Shown here: positions 1 through 9,488 of the stretch, piece after piece
Layout of the letters: each line of letters starts with the position of its first letter
How positions within the stretch are numbered: position 1 is the stretch's first letter
Assembly (NCBI RefSeq): GCF_029504575.1
Contig: NZ_JAQFII010000001.1
Location: 2,764,501-2,828,500, forward strand
Direction of reading: 5' to 3'
Length of the DNA: 64,000 bases
Source of the DNA: Streptomyces sp. SPB162
GTDB lineage: Bacteria > Actinomycetota > Actinomycetes > Streptomycetales > Streptomycetaceae
Program-made: the position numbers and the translations under genes
Notes under the pieces: generated by a model
What the model was told of the DNA's origin: nothing
Databases searched by the model: none
Seen by the model: only the letters and a program-made list of their open reading frames with translations

Positions 1-2
1 TG

Positions 3-1235
3 GCGCGGCTCGGCGCGGACCACGAGGCGATCGAGTCCTCGCTGCTCGCCTTGCAGGACCACTCCGGCCGCCGGCTGCTCGAGGGTGCCGAACTGACCGG
101 CGTCACGAAGGAGCGCTGGGCGCGGACGGATTCGGCGATCACGCTGCTGTGGTCGCACTTCGAGGCGTACACCGCGGCTCTGAACACCGCGCGCGAGCTG
201 CGGGGCCGCCGCCGCTGGCCCACCCAGACGGATCTGAACGCGCTCACCGAACTGCTGCGCGGCAACGGCGTCTCGGTGTCGGGCGCCGCGGTCCCGGACG
301 CGGCGCGCAGCCTGACGGGCCCCGCCGTGCTCACCGAGCGGTTCAGCCTGGAGCAGCTGCTGGACCGGATGAACGGCTGGTACGAGCAGGCCATGGCGAT
401 GGTCGCCGCCGCCGACTCCGTCTGGTCCGCGCTGCCCGCCCGCATCGACCTGCTCGCGGCGGACGTCCAGCGCGTCCGGTCGCTGGCGCACTCGGTGGGG
501 GTGCGCCCCGGCACCCACCCTTCGGGGGACGAGCTGGAGCGGCTCATCGAGGACCTGACGGTGCTGCGCGCGCAGGTGGTCTCCGACCCGCTGGCGTTCT
601 GGCTGCCGGAGCCGAAGCCGGGGCGGGCGGACACCACCCGCTACGAGCAGGCCGGGCGCCGGCTGGAGGAGCTGCGCCGCGAGGTCGACGCCGTGCTGCA
701 CGTGCGCGACGACGCCGACCAGCGGCTGCTGCACCTGCGGGACGTGCTCTCCCGGGCGGACCGGACGCTCACCGAGGCGCGCAGCGCGCGCGTCGAGGTG
801 CTGGCGAAGATCGCGGCGTCGGAGGTGCCGGCGGTCAGCGGCCCCGCGTCGGCGCTGCACGAGCGCCTCGCGGCGGCCGACGAGTACCACAGGACCGGCC
901 AGTGGCACCGGTTGTCGCCGCTGCTGGACGGTCTGGAGCAGCACGCGGAGGACGAGTTGCTGCGGGCGCGGGAGTCCCTGACGGCGGTGACGGCGCCACT
1001 CGCGGTCCGCGCCGAGCTGCGCGGGCGGCTGGACGCGTACCGGGCGAAGGTGGCGCGGCACGGTATGGCGGAGGACCCGCTGCTGATCGAGCGGTACGAC
1101 CAGGCGCGCCGCATGTTGTGGAGCGCGCCGTGCGATCTGCGGGCCGCGGAGTCGACGGTGCTGCGCTACCAGCAGGCGGTGGCGGAGACCTTGGGTCCGC
1201 GCCAGTCCCAACCCGCGGACAGGCGGGACCACTGA
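3..1235 (+). CDS. Coiled-coil protein of the PknG cluster, 5' end outside the window
   Basis: The open frame enters from the window edge and ends at 1235, so only about 410 C-terminal residues are seen. They are rich in Glu, Arg, Leu and Ala with heptad-like helical stretches and long arginine/glutamate helices; no membrane segment or catalytic motif is visible. It lies 82 bp upstream of the PknG-like kinase in the same direction and probably shares its operon. In mycobacteria pknG is preceded by glnH and the membrane sensor glnX; a GlnX-like role here is inference from position only, since the N-terminus that would carry membrane helices is missing. The function is otherwise unknown. Confidence 0.75.
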   Translation, partial: ARLGADHEAIESSLLALQDHSGRRLLEGAELTGVTKERWARTDSAITLLWSHFEAYTAALNTARELRGRRRWPTQTDLNALTELLRGNGVSVSGAAVPDAARSLTGPAVLTERFSLEQLLDRMNGWYEQAMAMVAAADSVWSALPARIDLLAADVQRVRSLAHSVGVRPGTHPSGDELERLIEDLTVLRAQVVSDPLAFWLPEPKPGRADTTRYEQAGRRLEELRREVDAVLHVRDDADQRLLHLRDVLSRADRTLTEARSARVEVLAKIAASEVPAVSGPASALHERLAAADEYHRTGQWHRLSPLLDGLEQHAEDELLRARESLTAVTAPLAVRAELRGRLDAYRAKVARHGMAEDPLLIERYDQARRMLWSAPCDLRAAESTVLRYQQAVAETLGPRQSQPADRRDH

Positions 1236-1317
1236 TGCGGGACCATCGGACCACGGGATCACCAAAGAGGGCTGGAAGGCCGTCGGACGGCCGCACGAGT
1301 GAACGAGGGGGGACACC

Positions 1318-3972
1318 GTGAGCACATGCCAACGGCCCGGCTGCGGCGGGGCTCTGGAGGACATGGGTGGCGGCGAGCTGTACTGCGACACCTGCGGGCT
1401 GGCTCCGGTGGCCGTCGCGCCGGCGAGCGGCTCGGCGCGGTCGGCCGCCGGGGGCGGCGCCGACTCGGGACGCGCGTCGGCGCCCTCCTCGCGGTCGGCG
1501 CGTTCGTCCAGGGCCTCCTCGCGCTCCTCGCGCCGCTCGGTGTCGGGGCGGCTGTCGCGCGCGCTGAGCGGCGCGACCAGCGGCCGTTCGGTGTCGGTGC
1601 GCAGCTCGCGCAGTACCGGCAGCGGTTCGAGCCGCGGCAAGCTCGGCGCCGGGCTGGTCTCCGTGCCGCCCATCCCGCGGCCGGATCCGGCCGCGGCCGT
1701 CCTGGAGAACCCGCAGGTCCCCGAGCGCAAGCGGTACTGCAGCAAGGGTGACTGCGGGGCGCCGGTGGGCCGCAGCCGCGGTGACAAGCCCGGTCGCACG
1801 GAGGGTTTCTGCACCAAGTGCGGGCACCCGTACTCCTTCTCGCCGAAGCTGCGGGCGGGCGACGTGGTGCGCGGGCAGTACGAGGTCGTGGGCTGCCTGG
1901 CGCACGGCGGGCTCGGCTGGATCTACCTGGCGGTGGACCGCGCGGTCTCCGACCGCTGGGTGGTGCTCAAAGGCCTGCTGGACACCGGGGACGAGGACGC
2001 GCTGGCCGCGGCCGTCTCGGAGCGGCGGTTCCTCGCCGAGATCGAGCACCCGAACATCGTCCGCATCTACAACTTCGTCGAGCACCTGGACCAGCGCTCC
2101 GGCACCCTCGACGGCTACATCGTGATGGCCTACGTGGGCGGCAAGTCGCTCAAGGAGATCGCCAACGACCGGCGCGGTCCCGACGGCAAGCGGGCGCCGC
2201 TGCCGGTGGCGACCGCCATCGCGTACGCCATCGAGGCACTGGACGCGCTCGGCTACCTGCACAGCCGCAACCTGCTGTACTGCGACTTCAAGGTCGACAA
2301 CGCCATCCAGCAGGAGGACCGCCTCGAACTGATCGACATGGGCGCGGTCCGCCGGATGGACGACAACGACAGCGCGATCTACGGCACGGTCGGCTACCAG
2401 GCCCCCGAGGTCGCCGAGCTGGGCCCGTCCGTCGCCTCCGACCTGTACACCGTCGCGCGCACGCTGGCCGTGCTGACCTTCGACTTCCAGGGCTACACCA
2501 ACGTCTTCGCCGACAGCCTGCCCGACCCGGACAACATCGACGTCTTCTCCCGCTACGAGTCCTTCTACCGGCTGCTGGTGCGCGCCACCGACCCGGACCC
2601 GGACAAGCGCTTCGCGTCCGCGGAGGAGATGTCGGATCAGCTGCTGGGGGTGCTGCGCGAGGTCGTCGCGCTGGAGACCGGCAAGCCGCGGCCCGCGCTG
2701 TCCACGCTGTTCGGGCCGGAGATCCGGGTGGTGGACACGGAGTTGGTGCACCCACTGCCGGGCGACGCGTCCCGGCTCGGCGCCGACCGCCGCCGCAAGG
2801 CGGCCGCCGGCAACGGGGCGCCGCCCGTGTTCATCCCGCCGCAGGCGGGCGTCCAGGCCGGCATCCCGCAGGCCGGTGTCCAGCAGCCGGTCCTCGCGGG
2901 CGGGCCGGGCACGGCCGCCCTGCCCTCCGGCGCCCCCGTCCCGTACAGCGCGACCGTCATCGGGGTGCCGGTGACCCCCGCCGCCGGTCCTGGTGCGGCG
3001 GGGCAGGCGGGTGGGACCCCCGCGGCCGGCTTCCCGTCGGTCACCCGGCTGGACGCGCCCGCGGCCGTCCTGGCGCTGCCCGTGCCGCATGTGGATCCGT
3101 CCGATCCCAACGCCGGCTTCCTGGCCGGCCTGTCGTCCGCGGCGCCCACCGAGCTGATCGCCGCGCTGCAGTCCTCGCCCGTCGAGTCGGTCGAGCGGCG
3201 GCTGCGCGATCTGCGGGCCCGGCTCGAACTGGGCGACGGCGCCGCCGCGCTGTCCGTCCTGCAGGGTCTGGCCGACGACGACCTGGAGGACTGGCGCGTC
3301 GTCTGGCACCGCGGCCTCACCGCGCTGAGCACCGGCGACCACGAGACGGCCGCACTCTCCTTCGACGCGGTCTACGACGCGTTCCCGGGCGAGTCCGCGC
3401 CCAAGCTCGCGCTGGGCATCTGCGCCGAGGTGCTGGGCCAGTTGGACAACGCGACCGAGTACTACCGCCTGGTGTGGAGCACCGACCAGAGCTACGTCAG
3501 CGCCGCCTTCGGCCTCGCCCGGGTGCGGCTGGCGGCGGGCGACCGTCCCGGCGCCGTGCGGGTCCTGGAGTCGGTGCCCGAGGCGTCCATCCACTTCACG
3601 GCGGCCCGGGTCGCGGCGATCAAGGCCCGGCTGCGCGACCGCTCCCCGCACGAACCGCTGCTGGACGACCTGATGGCCGCCGGCCTGCAGGTCGAGCAGT
3701 TGCAGCAGCAGGGCCTCGACGCCGACCGGCGCGAGCAGTTGTCCACCGAGGTGCTCGGCAGCGCGCTCGACTGGGTGCTGGCCGGCGGGCAGGGCACGCC
3801 GTCCGCCGTCGGCGCCCGCCCGGCGCTGCTGGGCAGCGCGCTGGACGAACGTGGGCTGCGCTTCGGTCTTGAGCGCTCCTACCGGGTGCTGGCCCGGCTG
3901 GCCCAGAAAGACCGCACAAGGATCGAACTGGTGGAGCGGGCCAACCGCTTCCGCCCCCGGACGTGGGTGTAA
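1318..3972 (+). CDS. pknG: PknG-like serine/threonine protein kinase with zinc ribbons and TPR region
   Basis: An 884-aa soluble kinase resembling mycobacterial PknG, which controls glutamate and TCA metabolism by phosphorylating an FHA protein (GarA). It has two N-terminal Cys4 clusters (residues about 5-26 and 141-169, CxxCG type), a Ser/Arg-rich low-complexity linker (about 40-105), a kinase domain from about 180 (HGGLGW glycine loop, catalytic-loop motif YCDFKVDN, and DMG where most kinases have DFG), a Pro/Ala linker, and a C-terminal helical TPR-like region from about 600. The mycobacterial enzyme has one rubredoxin-like domain; the extra N-terminal ribbon and RS-rich linker make this version longer. 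GTG start, preceded by a strong GAGGGGGG ribosome site. The PP2C gene follows after 4 bp. Confidence 0.93.
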   Translation: MSTCQRPGCGGALEDMGGGELYCDTCGLAPVAVAPASGSARSAAGGGADSGRASAPSSRSARSSRASSRSSRRSVSGRLSRALSGATSGRSVSVRSSRSTGSGSSRGKLGAGLVSVPPIPRPDPAAAVLENPQVPERKRYCSKGDCGAPVGRSRGDKPGRTEGFCTKCGHPYSFSPKLRAGDVVRGQYEVVGCLAHGGLGWIYLAVDRAVSDRWVVLKGLLDTGDEDALAAAVSERRFLAEIEHPNIVRIYNFVEHLDQRSGTLDGYIVMAYVGGKSLKEIANDRRGPDGKRAPLPVATAIAYAIEALDALGYLHSRNLLYCDFKVDNAIQQEDRLELIDMGAVRRMDDNDSAIYGTVGYQAPEVAELGPSVASDLYTVARTLAVLTFDFQGYTNVFADSLPDPDNIDVFSRYESFYRLLVRATDPDPDKRFASAEEMSDQLLGVLREVVALETGKPRPALSTLFGPEIRVVDTELVHPLPGDASRLGADRRRKAAAGNGAPPVFIPPQAGVQAGIPQAGVQQPVLAGGPGTAALPSGAPVPYSATVIGVPVTPAAGPGAAGQAGGTPAAGFPSVTRLDAPAAVLALPVPHVDPSDPNAGFLAGLSSAAPTELIAALQSSPVESVERRLRDLRARLELGDGAAALSVLQGLADDDLEDWRVVWHRGLTALSTGDHETAALSFDAVYDAFPGESAPKLALGICAEVLGQLDNATEYYRLVWSTDQSYVSAAFGLARVRLAAGDRPGAVRVLESVPEASIHFTAARVAAIKARLRDRSPHEPLLDDLMAAGLQVEQLQQQGLDADRREQLSTEVLGSALDWVLAGGQGTPSAVGARPALLGSALDERGLRFGLERSYRVLARLAQKDRTRIELVERANRFRPRTWV

Positions 3973-3976
3973 CCGA

Positions 3977-5233
3977 ATGCCAGGACTGCCGGAGTCGGCC
4001 CAGTCAGCTCAGTCGATCAGCTGCCCCAGCTGTGCGGAACCGCTGGAGGAGGGCGACAAGTTCTGCGGCGTGTGCGGCACGGACGTGACCGTGCCGTTCT
4101 CCGCCGCGGGCTCCGACCTGCCCGGAACCGGGCCTTCCGGCAACGGCTCCGCGGCGTCGGGCGCGGTGCCGCGCAACGGCGAGTACACCGATCCCTTCGC
4201 GCTCGCGCCACCGCGGAGCCCTGCCGCGCCGCCCGCCCCGCCCGCGCCTCCCGCCCCGCAGCCCGCGGCGGAGGTCGCCGATCCCCGCGAGGAGTTGCTC
4301 GCGGTGCCGGCGCCGCAGGGGCCGACCTGCGTGGCGTGCGGGGTCGGCGGGGTCGACGCCGACGGGTACTGCGAACACTGCGGGCACGCGCAGCCGCGGG
4401 TGCGCGACCACCAGGAGCGTGAACTGGAGGGCGTGGCCGCGGTCAGCGACCGCGGTCTGCGGCACCACCGCAACGAGGACGCGTTCGCGGTGGCGGCGAC
4501 GTCGCTGCCGGACGGGACGCCGGCGATCATCGCCGTGGTCTGCGACGGCGTCTCGTCCGCCTACCGGCCCGACGACGCCTCGGCGGCGGCCGCCGCGGTG
4601 GGCAGCGAGAAACTGCTCGACGCGCTGGAGCACGGCAGTCCGCCCGAACAGGCCATGCACGACGCCCTGCTGGCGGCGGCCCACGCGGTGGCGGTGCTGG
4701 CCGAGGAGGACGACGACCGGCAGGGCCCGCACCACAACGCCCCGGCGTGCACCTGCGTCAGCGCGGTCGCGGCGGGCCCGGTCTTCACCGTCGGCTGGAT
4801 CGGCGACAGCCGGGCGTACTGGATCCCGGACGACCGCGACACCCCGTCCGCCCGCCTCACCGAGGACGACTCGTGGGCGGCCCGGATGGTGTCGGCGGGG
4901 CTGATGTCGGAGGCCGAGGCGTACGCGGACGAGCGCGCCCACGCGATCACCGGCTGGCTCGGCGCCGACGCCGTCGAAATCGATCCGCACACCGCTTCCT
5001 TCCAGCCGGAGGGAACGGGTGTAGTGGTCGTGTGCACCGACGGGCTGTGGAACTACGCCGAGTCCGCGGCCGAACTGGCGGCGGTGGTACCGGCCGACGC
5101 CCGCGCCCGGCCGCTGCACTGCGCGCAGACGCTGGTGGGCGTGGCGCTCGACGGCGGGGGCCACGACAACGTAACAGTCGCCGTACTTCCGTTCCCGGCC
5201 ACGGTGGGGCGGGCAGGATCCGAACCTGCGTAG
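3977..5233 (+). CDS. PP2C-family serine/threonine phosphatase with two zinc ribbons
   Basis: A 418-aa metal-dependent phosphatase, the likely opponent of the adjacent kinase. Two CxxC...CxxCG ribbons are visible: one at residues about 15-34 (CPSC, CGVCG) and one near 117-136 (CVAC, CEHCG), separated by a Pro/Ala linker. The catalytic domain starts near 150 and carries the metal-binding and active-site blocks RHHRNEDAF, VVCDGVSS, GDSRAYW, CTDGLWNY and DNVTVAV. The ATG at 3977 lies 4 bp past the kinase stop; longer in-frame starts inside the kinase gene were rejected because the conserved ribbon begins soon after this ATG. No membrane segment, so it acts in the cytoplasm. Confidence 0.92.
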   Translation: MPGLPESAQSAQSISCPSCAEPLEEGDKFCGVCGTDVTVPFSAAGSDLPGTGPSGNGSAASGAVPRNGEYTDPFALAPPRSPAAPPAPPAPPAPQPAAEVADPREELLAVPAPQGPTCVACGVGGVDADGYCEHCGHAQPRVRDHQERELEGVAAVSDRGLRHHRNEDAFAVAATSLPDGTPAIIAVVCDGVSSAYRPDDASAAAAAVGSEKLLDALEHGSPPEQAMHDALLAAAHAVAVLAEEDDDRQGPHHNAPACTCVSAVAAGPVFTVGWIGDSRAYWIPDDRDTPSARLTEDDSWAARMVSAGLMSEAEAYADERAHAITGWLGADAVEIDPHTASFQPEGTGVVVVCTDGLWNYAESAAELAAVVPADARARPLHCAQTLVGVALDGGGHDNVTVAVLPFPATVGRAGSEPA

Positions 5234-5291
5234 AACCGGTCCCTCGTCGGGGGATGTTGTTGTGGACTGAGGAGCGCGAGGAGCTCACGCG

Positions 5292-6635
5292 ATGGCCAAT
5301 TTCTCCAAGTCGAACGTGCCGCAGTTTTCGGTCGACATCTATCAGAACGAGTACCTGCCCGAGGGCGGCCGCGAGGTCAACGCCATCGTCACGGTGACGT
5401 CGACCGGCGGCGGCACCTCCGGCGGTCACCCGCTGGCGGCTCCCGGGTACGCCGTCGACGGCGCTCCGGGCGGAGCGGTGGTGATCATGGTGGACTGCTC
5501 CGGTTCGATGGACTACCCGCCCACGAAGATGCGCAACGCCCGTGACGCGACCGCCGCCGCGATCGACACGATCCGCGACGGGGTGGCCTTCGCCGTGGTC
5601 GGCGGCACCCACCAGGCCCGCGAGGTCTACCCCGCCAACGGCGGCCTCGCCATCGCCGACGCGCAGACCCGCGGCCAGGCCAAGCAGGCGCTGCGCAAGC
5701 TCACCTCGGGCGGCGGCACCGCGATCGGCACCTGGCTGCGGCTCGCGGACCGGCTGCTGGCCACCGCGGACGTGCCGATCCGGCACGGCATCCTGCTGAC
5801 CGACGGCCGCAACGAGCACGAGAAGCCGGAGGACCTGCGGGCCACCCTGGAGGCCTGCGCCGGGCGCTTCACGTGTGACGCGCGGGGGGTGGGGACGGAC
5901 TGGGAGGTCAAGGAGCTGACCGGGATCGCCTCCGCGATGCTCGGCTCCGTCGACATCGTCGCCGATCCGGCCGGGCTGAAGGCGGACTTCCAGGCGATGA
6001 TGGAGACCGCGATGGGCAAGGAGGTCGCGGACGTGGGACTGCGGCTGTGGACCCCGCAGGGTTCCGAGATCCGGTTCGTGAAGCAGGTCGCGCCGACGGT
6101 CGAGGACCTGACCGCGCGCCGCACGGAGGCCGGTCCGCGGGCCGGCGACTACCCCACCGGCTCCTGGGGCGACGAGTCCCGCGACTACCACGTGTGCGTC
6201 CAGGTCCCGAACGCCGGTGTCGGCCAGGAGATGCTGGCCGCCCGTCTCTCGCTGGTCCTGCCACAGCCGGACGGCACCTCCCAGGTGCTCTCGCAGGGCC
6301 TGGTGCGGGCGGTGTGGACCGACGACATGGCCGCCTCCACCCGGATCAACCCGCAGGTCGCGCACTACACCGGCCAGGCGGAGCTGGCGTCCGTCATCCA
6401 GGAGGGGCTGGAAGCACGCAAGTCGGGCGACCTCGACGGGGCGACCGCGAAGCTGGGCCGCGCGGTGCAGCTCGCGAGCGCCTCGGGCAACGACGACACC
6501 GCGAAGCTGCTGGCCAAGGTGGTCGACGTGGTCGACGCGCCGAGCGGTACCGTACGGCTGAAGGCGAGGGTCGCGGACGCCGACGAGATGACCTTGGAGA
6601 CGCGCTCGACGAAAACCGTCCGCGTCAAGAAGTAA
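5292..6635 (+). CDS. VWA-domain protein of the kinase/phosphatase cluster
   Basis: A 447-aa protein. After an N-terminal beta-rich region comes a von Willebrand A domain (about residues 65-240) with an intact MIDAS motif DCSGSM near residue 70 and the downstream conserved Thr and Asp (GGGTAIGTW; LLTDGRNEHE). The C-terminal half is beta-rich followed by helices. There is no signal peptide or membrane helix. It sits between the PP2C and FHA genes and is probably a scaffold or substrate of the phospho-signalling module; that role is inferred from neighbours. The ATG follows GAGGAGC. Substrate and partner are not known. Confidence 0.9.
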   Translation: MANFSKSNVPQFSVDIYQNEYLPEGGREVNAIVTVTSTGGGTSGGHPLAAPGYAVDGAPGGAVVIMVDCSGSMDYPPTKMRNARDATAAAIDTIRDGVAFAVVGGTHQAREVYPANGGLAIADAQTRGQAKQALRKLTSGGGTAIGTWLRLADRLLATADVPIRHGILLTDGRNEHEKPEDLRATLEACAGRFTCDARGVGTDWEVKELTGIASAMLGSVDIVADPAGLKADFQAMMETAMGKEVADVGLRLWTPQGSEIRFVKQVAPTVEDLTARRTEAGPRAGDYPTGSWGDESRDYHVCVQVPNAGVGQEMLAARLSLVLPQPDGTSQVLSQGLVRAVWTDDMAASTRINPQVAHYTGQAELASVIQEGLEARKSGDLDGATAKLGRAVQLASASGNDDTAKLLAKVVDVVDAPSGTVRLKARVADADEMTLETRSTKTVRVKK

Positions 6636-6683
6636 CCGCACTCGGAAGTAACCGCGCTCGCGGGCGGAGGGGGAGCCAGCCAG

Positions 6684-7592
6684 ATGTCGACTTGTCCGAA
6701 CGGTCACCAGTCGGGAACCGACGACTGGTGCGAGGTGTGCGGCCACCGCATGTCCGCATCCGCCGTGCCGTCCGCCTCCGTCAACTCCGGGGCGGCCCGC
6801 CCGGTGGCCTCCGGCTACGATCCGGACGCGACGGCGGCGGCGGAGCCGTGCCCGACCTGCGGTACCCCCCGGGAGGGGCGGGCGCTGTTCTGCGAGGAGT
6901 GCCGCTACAACTTCCAGACGCACACCGCCACCACCTTCGTCCCGGCGCCCGCCCCTCCCTCGCCGCCCTCACCAGGGTTTCCGCCCTACCAGCGGTACGA
7001 GTCGCAGCGCTCGCGCCCGTCCCAGATGAACCGCCCGGCCGAGCCGCTGGCTCCCGAGGCGGTCACTCCGGGCGAGGAGGGCGACTCGGGTGACTTCCTG
7101 CTCACCCCGCCGAGCGCGCCCTCCACCCCGGCGGCGCCGTCCCGGCCCGAGGCCGCCGCCGCGCCGGAGCCGCTCGCGCCCGAGGTGACGACGTGGGTCG
7201 CCACCGTCGCCGCCGACCGCGACTACTTCACCGCGATGATGGCCCGCAGCGGCCCGGACGCCACCGGCCTGTACTTCCCGTCGTACTCCCCCGAACTGCG
7301 GCTGCCGCTGATCGGCAACCAGATCACCATCGGCCGCCGCCGGCACAGCACGGGCGAGGCTCCCGACATCGATCTGTCCCGCGCCCCCGAGGATCCGGGT
7401 GTCTCGCACCAGCACGCCGTCCTGGTGCAGCAGCCCGACGGCGGCTGGTCCGTCGTCGACCAGGACTCGACGAACGGCACCACGGTGAACGGCGCGGCGG
7501 ACCCGATCCAGCCCTACCTCCCGGTACCGCTCAAGGAGGGCGACCGCGTCCACGTGGGCGCCTGGACGACGATCACCGTCGGCCGCGGCTGA
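6684..7592 (+). CDS. FHA-domain protein with two N-terminal zinc ribbons
   Basis: A 302-aa protein. The N-terminus has two short Cys-rich ribbons (CPNGH...CEVCG, residues 4-20; CPTCG...CEECR, about 56-77), then a Pro/Ala-rich linker, then a C-terminal forkhead-associated domain (about 205-300) with the phosphothreonine-binding signature GRRR, SHQHA and DSTNGTTVNG. FHA domains bind phosphothreonine peptides, so it is the plausible reader and kinase substrate, comparable to mycobacterial GarA, though GarA lacks zinc ribbons. It is the last gene of the cluster; the next gene converges and ends 10 bp away. ATG preceded by GGAGGGGGAG. Confidence 0.92.
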   Translation: MSTCPNGHQSGTDDWCEVCGHRMSASAVPSASVNSGAARPVASGYDPDATAAAEPCPTCGTPREGRALFCEECRYNFQTHTATTFVPAPAPPSPPSPGFPPYQRYESQRSRPSQMNRPAEPLAPEAVTPGEEGDSGDFLLTPPSAPSTPAAPSRPEAAAAPEPLAPEVTTWVATVAADRDYFTAMMARSGPDATGLYFPSYSPELRLPLIGNQITIGRRRHSTGEAPDIDLSRAPEDPGVSHQHAVLVQQPDGGWSVVDQDSTNGTTVNGAADPIQPYLPVPLKEGDRVHVGAWTTITVGRG

Positions 7593-7602
7593 CCTCCGCC
7601 CG

Positions 7603-8736
7603 TCACGCGGCCGGGACCGCCCAGGTGTGGGGGCCGTCCGGGTCGTCGAGCCAGGTCCACTGGCGGCCGTCCCTGACGGACAGGCCGTAGCGGTCGCGCG
7701 TCGGCCGGGACGCCTCCTGCCACAGGTCGTGGGCGCTCTCCACGATCGCCCACAGATCGCGGGGGCCGGCCGGCAGGACCGTGCCGTTCCCGTCGGCCCG
7801 GGCGCTGGAGCCGTCCGGGGCCGCGACGGCGACGCCGCGGTCGCCGGAGTCCCAGCCGACCTCCAGCGGGCCCGCCCGGAGGGTCAGCAGGAAGCGGAAG
7901 AGGCTGTCCTCCAACACCTCCGGCGGCGTGCCCGACCTCCGAACGGGGGCGCCGGCCGCCCTTTCCTCCGGTCCCGGATCCGGCCGGCGGGCCGCGGCCG
8001 GGCCGCGCAGCGGGACGAAGTAGGCCGAGGTGCGCAGGAAACGCCCCTCCGCGCGGTCGGGGCCGGTGACGGTCAGCAGGATCAGCCCGCCCGCGAACGG
8101 CGCGAGGATCCGGCCGCCGGGGCGGCACTGGCGCAGCCAGGCGGGCGGCACGGAGGGCAGCTCGCAGGTCGCGACGATCCGGTCGTAGGGCGCCCGGTCG
8201 GGGTGGCCCAGGGCTCCGTCGCCGGTGACGACGGCCGGCGCGGCGCCCACCGTCGCGAGGTGCGCGCGGGCCGCGTCGGTGATCACCGGGTCCAGGTCGA
8301 CGGTGGTGACGGCGTCGTCACCGAGGCGGTGGGCGAGCAGCGCCGCGTTGTAGCCGGTGCCGGCGCCGATCTCCAGCACCGTCTGCCCGTCGCCCACCCG
8401 CAGCGCCTCGGCCATCGAGGCCATCAGGGACGGCTGGCTGCTGGACGAGATCAGCCGCCCGTCGCGCACGTGGGTGACCAGCGGAACGTCCTCGTAGGCG
8501 CCCGCCAGCCAACGGGCACGCCGCCGCGGGTCGGGGTCGTCCCCGGTGAGGCGCTCGTAACCACCGGGCCGCGGAGTGAAGTACTCGGGGACGAACAGGT
8601 GGCGCGGCACCTGCTCGAACGCCGCCCGCCACGCGGGGTCGGCCAGCCCGCCCGCCGCGACGATCCGCCGCACCAGCAGCCGGCGCGCCGCGTCCGCCGC
8701 CTCGGCGTGGCGATCCTCCCGGTCCGCGTCACCCAT
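7603..8736 (-). CDS. PCMT-like (protein-L-isoaspartate methyltransferase family) protein
   Basis: A 377-aa predicted SAM-dependent methyltransferase. The N-terminal part contains the PCMT-like block PRHLFVPEYF, and the Rossmann core has motif I LEIGAGTGYNAALLAHRLG (about residues 125-143). The C-terminal 150 residues are an actinobacterial extension beyond classical PCMT (about 210 aa). Such proteins are widely called methyltransferases or PCMT-like; the true substrate is unknown. The chosen ATG has a GGAGGT directly abutting it, too close for ordinary ribosome spacing, so the real start could be slightly upstream (an in-frame GTG) or the transcript may be leaderless. Convergent with the FHA gene. 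Confidence 0.8.
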   Translation of the reverse strand: MGDADREDRHAEAADAARRLLVRRIVAAGGLADPAWRAAFEQVPRHLFVPEYFTPRPGGYERLTGDDPDPRRRARWLAGAYEDVPLVTHVRDGRLISSSSQPSLMASMAEALRVGDGQTVLEIGAGTGYNAALLAHRLGDDAVTTVDLDPVITDAARAHLATVGAAPAVVTGDGALGHPDRAPYDRIVATCELPSVPPAWLRQCRPGGRILAPFAGGLILLTVTGPDRAEGRFLRTSAYFVPLRGPAAARRPDPGPEERAAGAPVRRSGTPPEVLEDSLFRFLLTLRAGPLEVGWDSGDRGVAVAAPDGSSARADGNGTVLPAGPRDLWAIVESAHDLWQEASRPTRDRYGLSVRDGRQWTWLDDPDGPHTWAVPAA

Positions 8737-8936
8737 ACCTCCACTGTGCGGCGGTGGGGCCCGATGCGCGACGCCCCCGGGTGCCGGCCGGCAGCGGGTA
8801 GGAGGTCCCAGGTCCTCCGCCGGACCGTCTGAGACCATGGAGGAGTGCCGCACGCTTCCGGGGGCGACCCCGGCGCCGCGTACGCGCACCCCGTCGACCG
8901 GCGCCGGGCCGGTGCGACATCTTGAGGTGGAGCTGA

Positions 8937-9341
8937 GTGAACGAGACCCCGCAGGACACGGCGCCGCAGCAGACGTTCTACGACGCCGTCGGCGGCGAGC
9001 AGACGTTCCGGCGTCTGGTGCGCCGCTTCTACGAGGGTGTCGCGGGCGATCCCGACCTGCGGGCGATGTACCCGGAGGAGGACCTCGGCCCGGCCGAGGA
9101 GCGGCTGACGCTCTTTCTCATGCAGTACTGGGGCGGCCCGCGCACGTACAGCGACAACCGCGGCCATCCGCGGCTGCGGATGCGGCACGCGCCCTTCCAG
9201 GTGGACCAGGCCGCGCACGACGCGTGGCTGCGCCACATGCGCGACGCGGTCGACGACCTCGCGCTCGCGCCCGACCACGAACGGCAGTTGTGGGACTACC
9301 TGGTGTACGCCGCCGCGTCGATGGTGAACACCGCCGGCTGA
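8937..9341 (+). CDS. glbO: Group II truncated hemoglobin
   Basis: A 134-aa 2-on-2 globin. Haem pocket marks are visible: [21 protein letters not shown] at the N-terminus, QYWGGP (E-F region) and the proximal histidine in MRHAPFQV (about residue 81), plus the conserved Trp near WLRHM. These features fit trHbO-type globins of actinobacteria, which bind O2, NO or peroxide in the cytoplasm. GTG start preceded by GAGGTGGAG. Divergent from the methyltransferase with about 200 bp between starts. In mycobacteria glbO lies within a few genes of ettA and a small thioesterase, a neighbourhood partly echoed here. Confidence 0.9.
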   Translation: MNETPQDTAPQQTFYDAVGGEQTFRRLVRRFYEGVAGDPDLRAMYPEEDLGPAEERLTLFLMQYWGGPRTYSDNRGHPRLRMRHAPFQVDQAAHDAWLRHMRDAVDDLALAPDHERQLWDYLVYAAASMVNTAG

Positions 9342-9488
9342 GTGGAGCGCCCATGACGTCCGGGCTGTCCGCTGACCGGACAGCGGGTCTCGGACATCGG
9401 GTCACGATCGCATTGCGACAATTTTCTGCACTTCCTCACGCCCTACCTGTTTGAGATCATCCGAACAGCGGGCGAACGGGGGATCGGC

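Noticed and set aside
835..3651. Long minus-strand open frame opposite the kinase gene
   Set aside because: It is the antisense shadow of a high-GC gene; composition is Arg/Gly/Ala/Pro repeats with no domain, while the plus strand has full kinase motifs.
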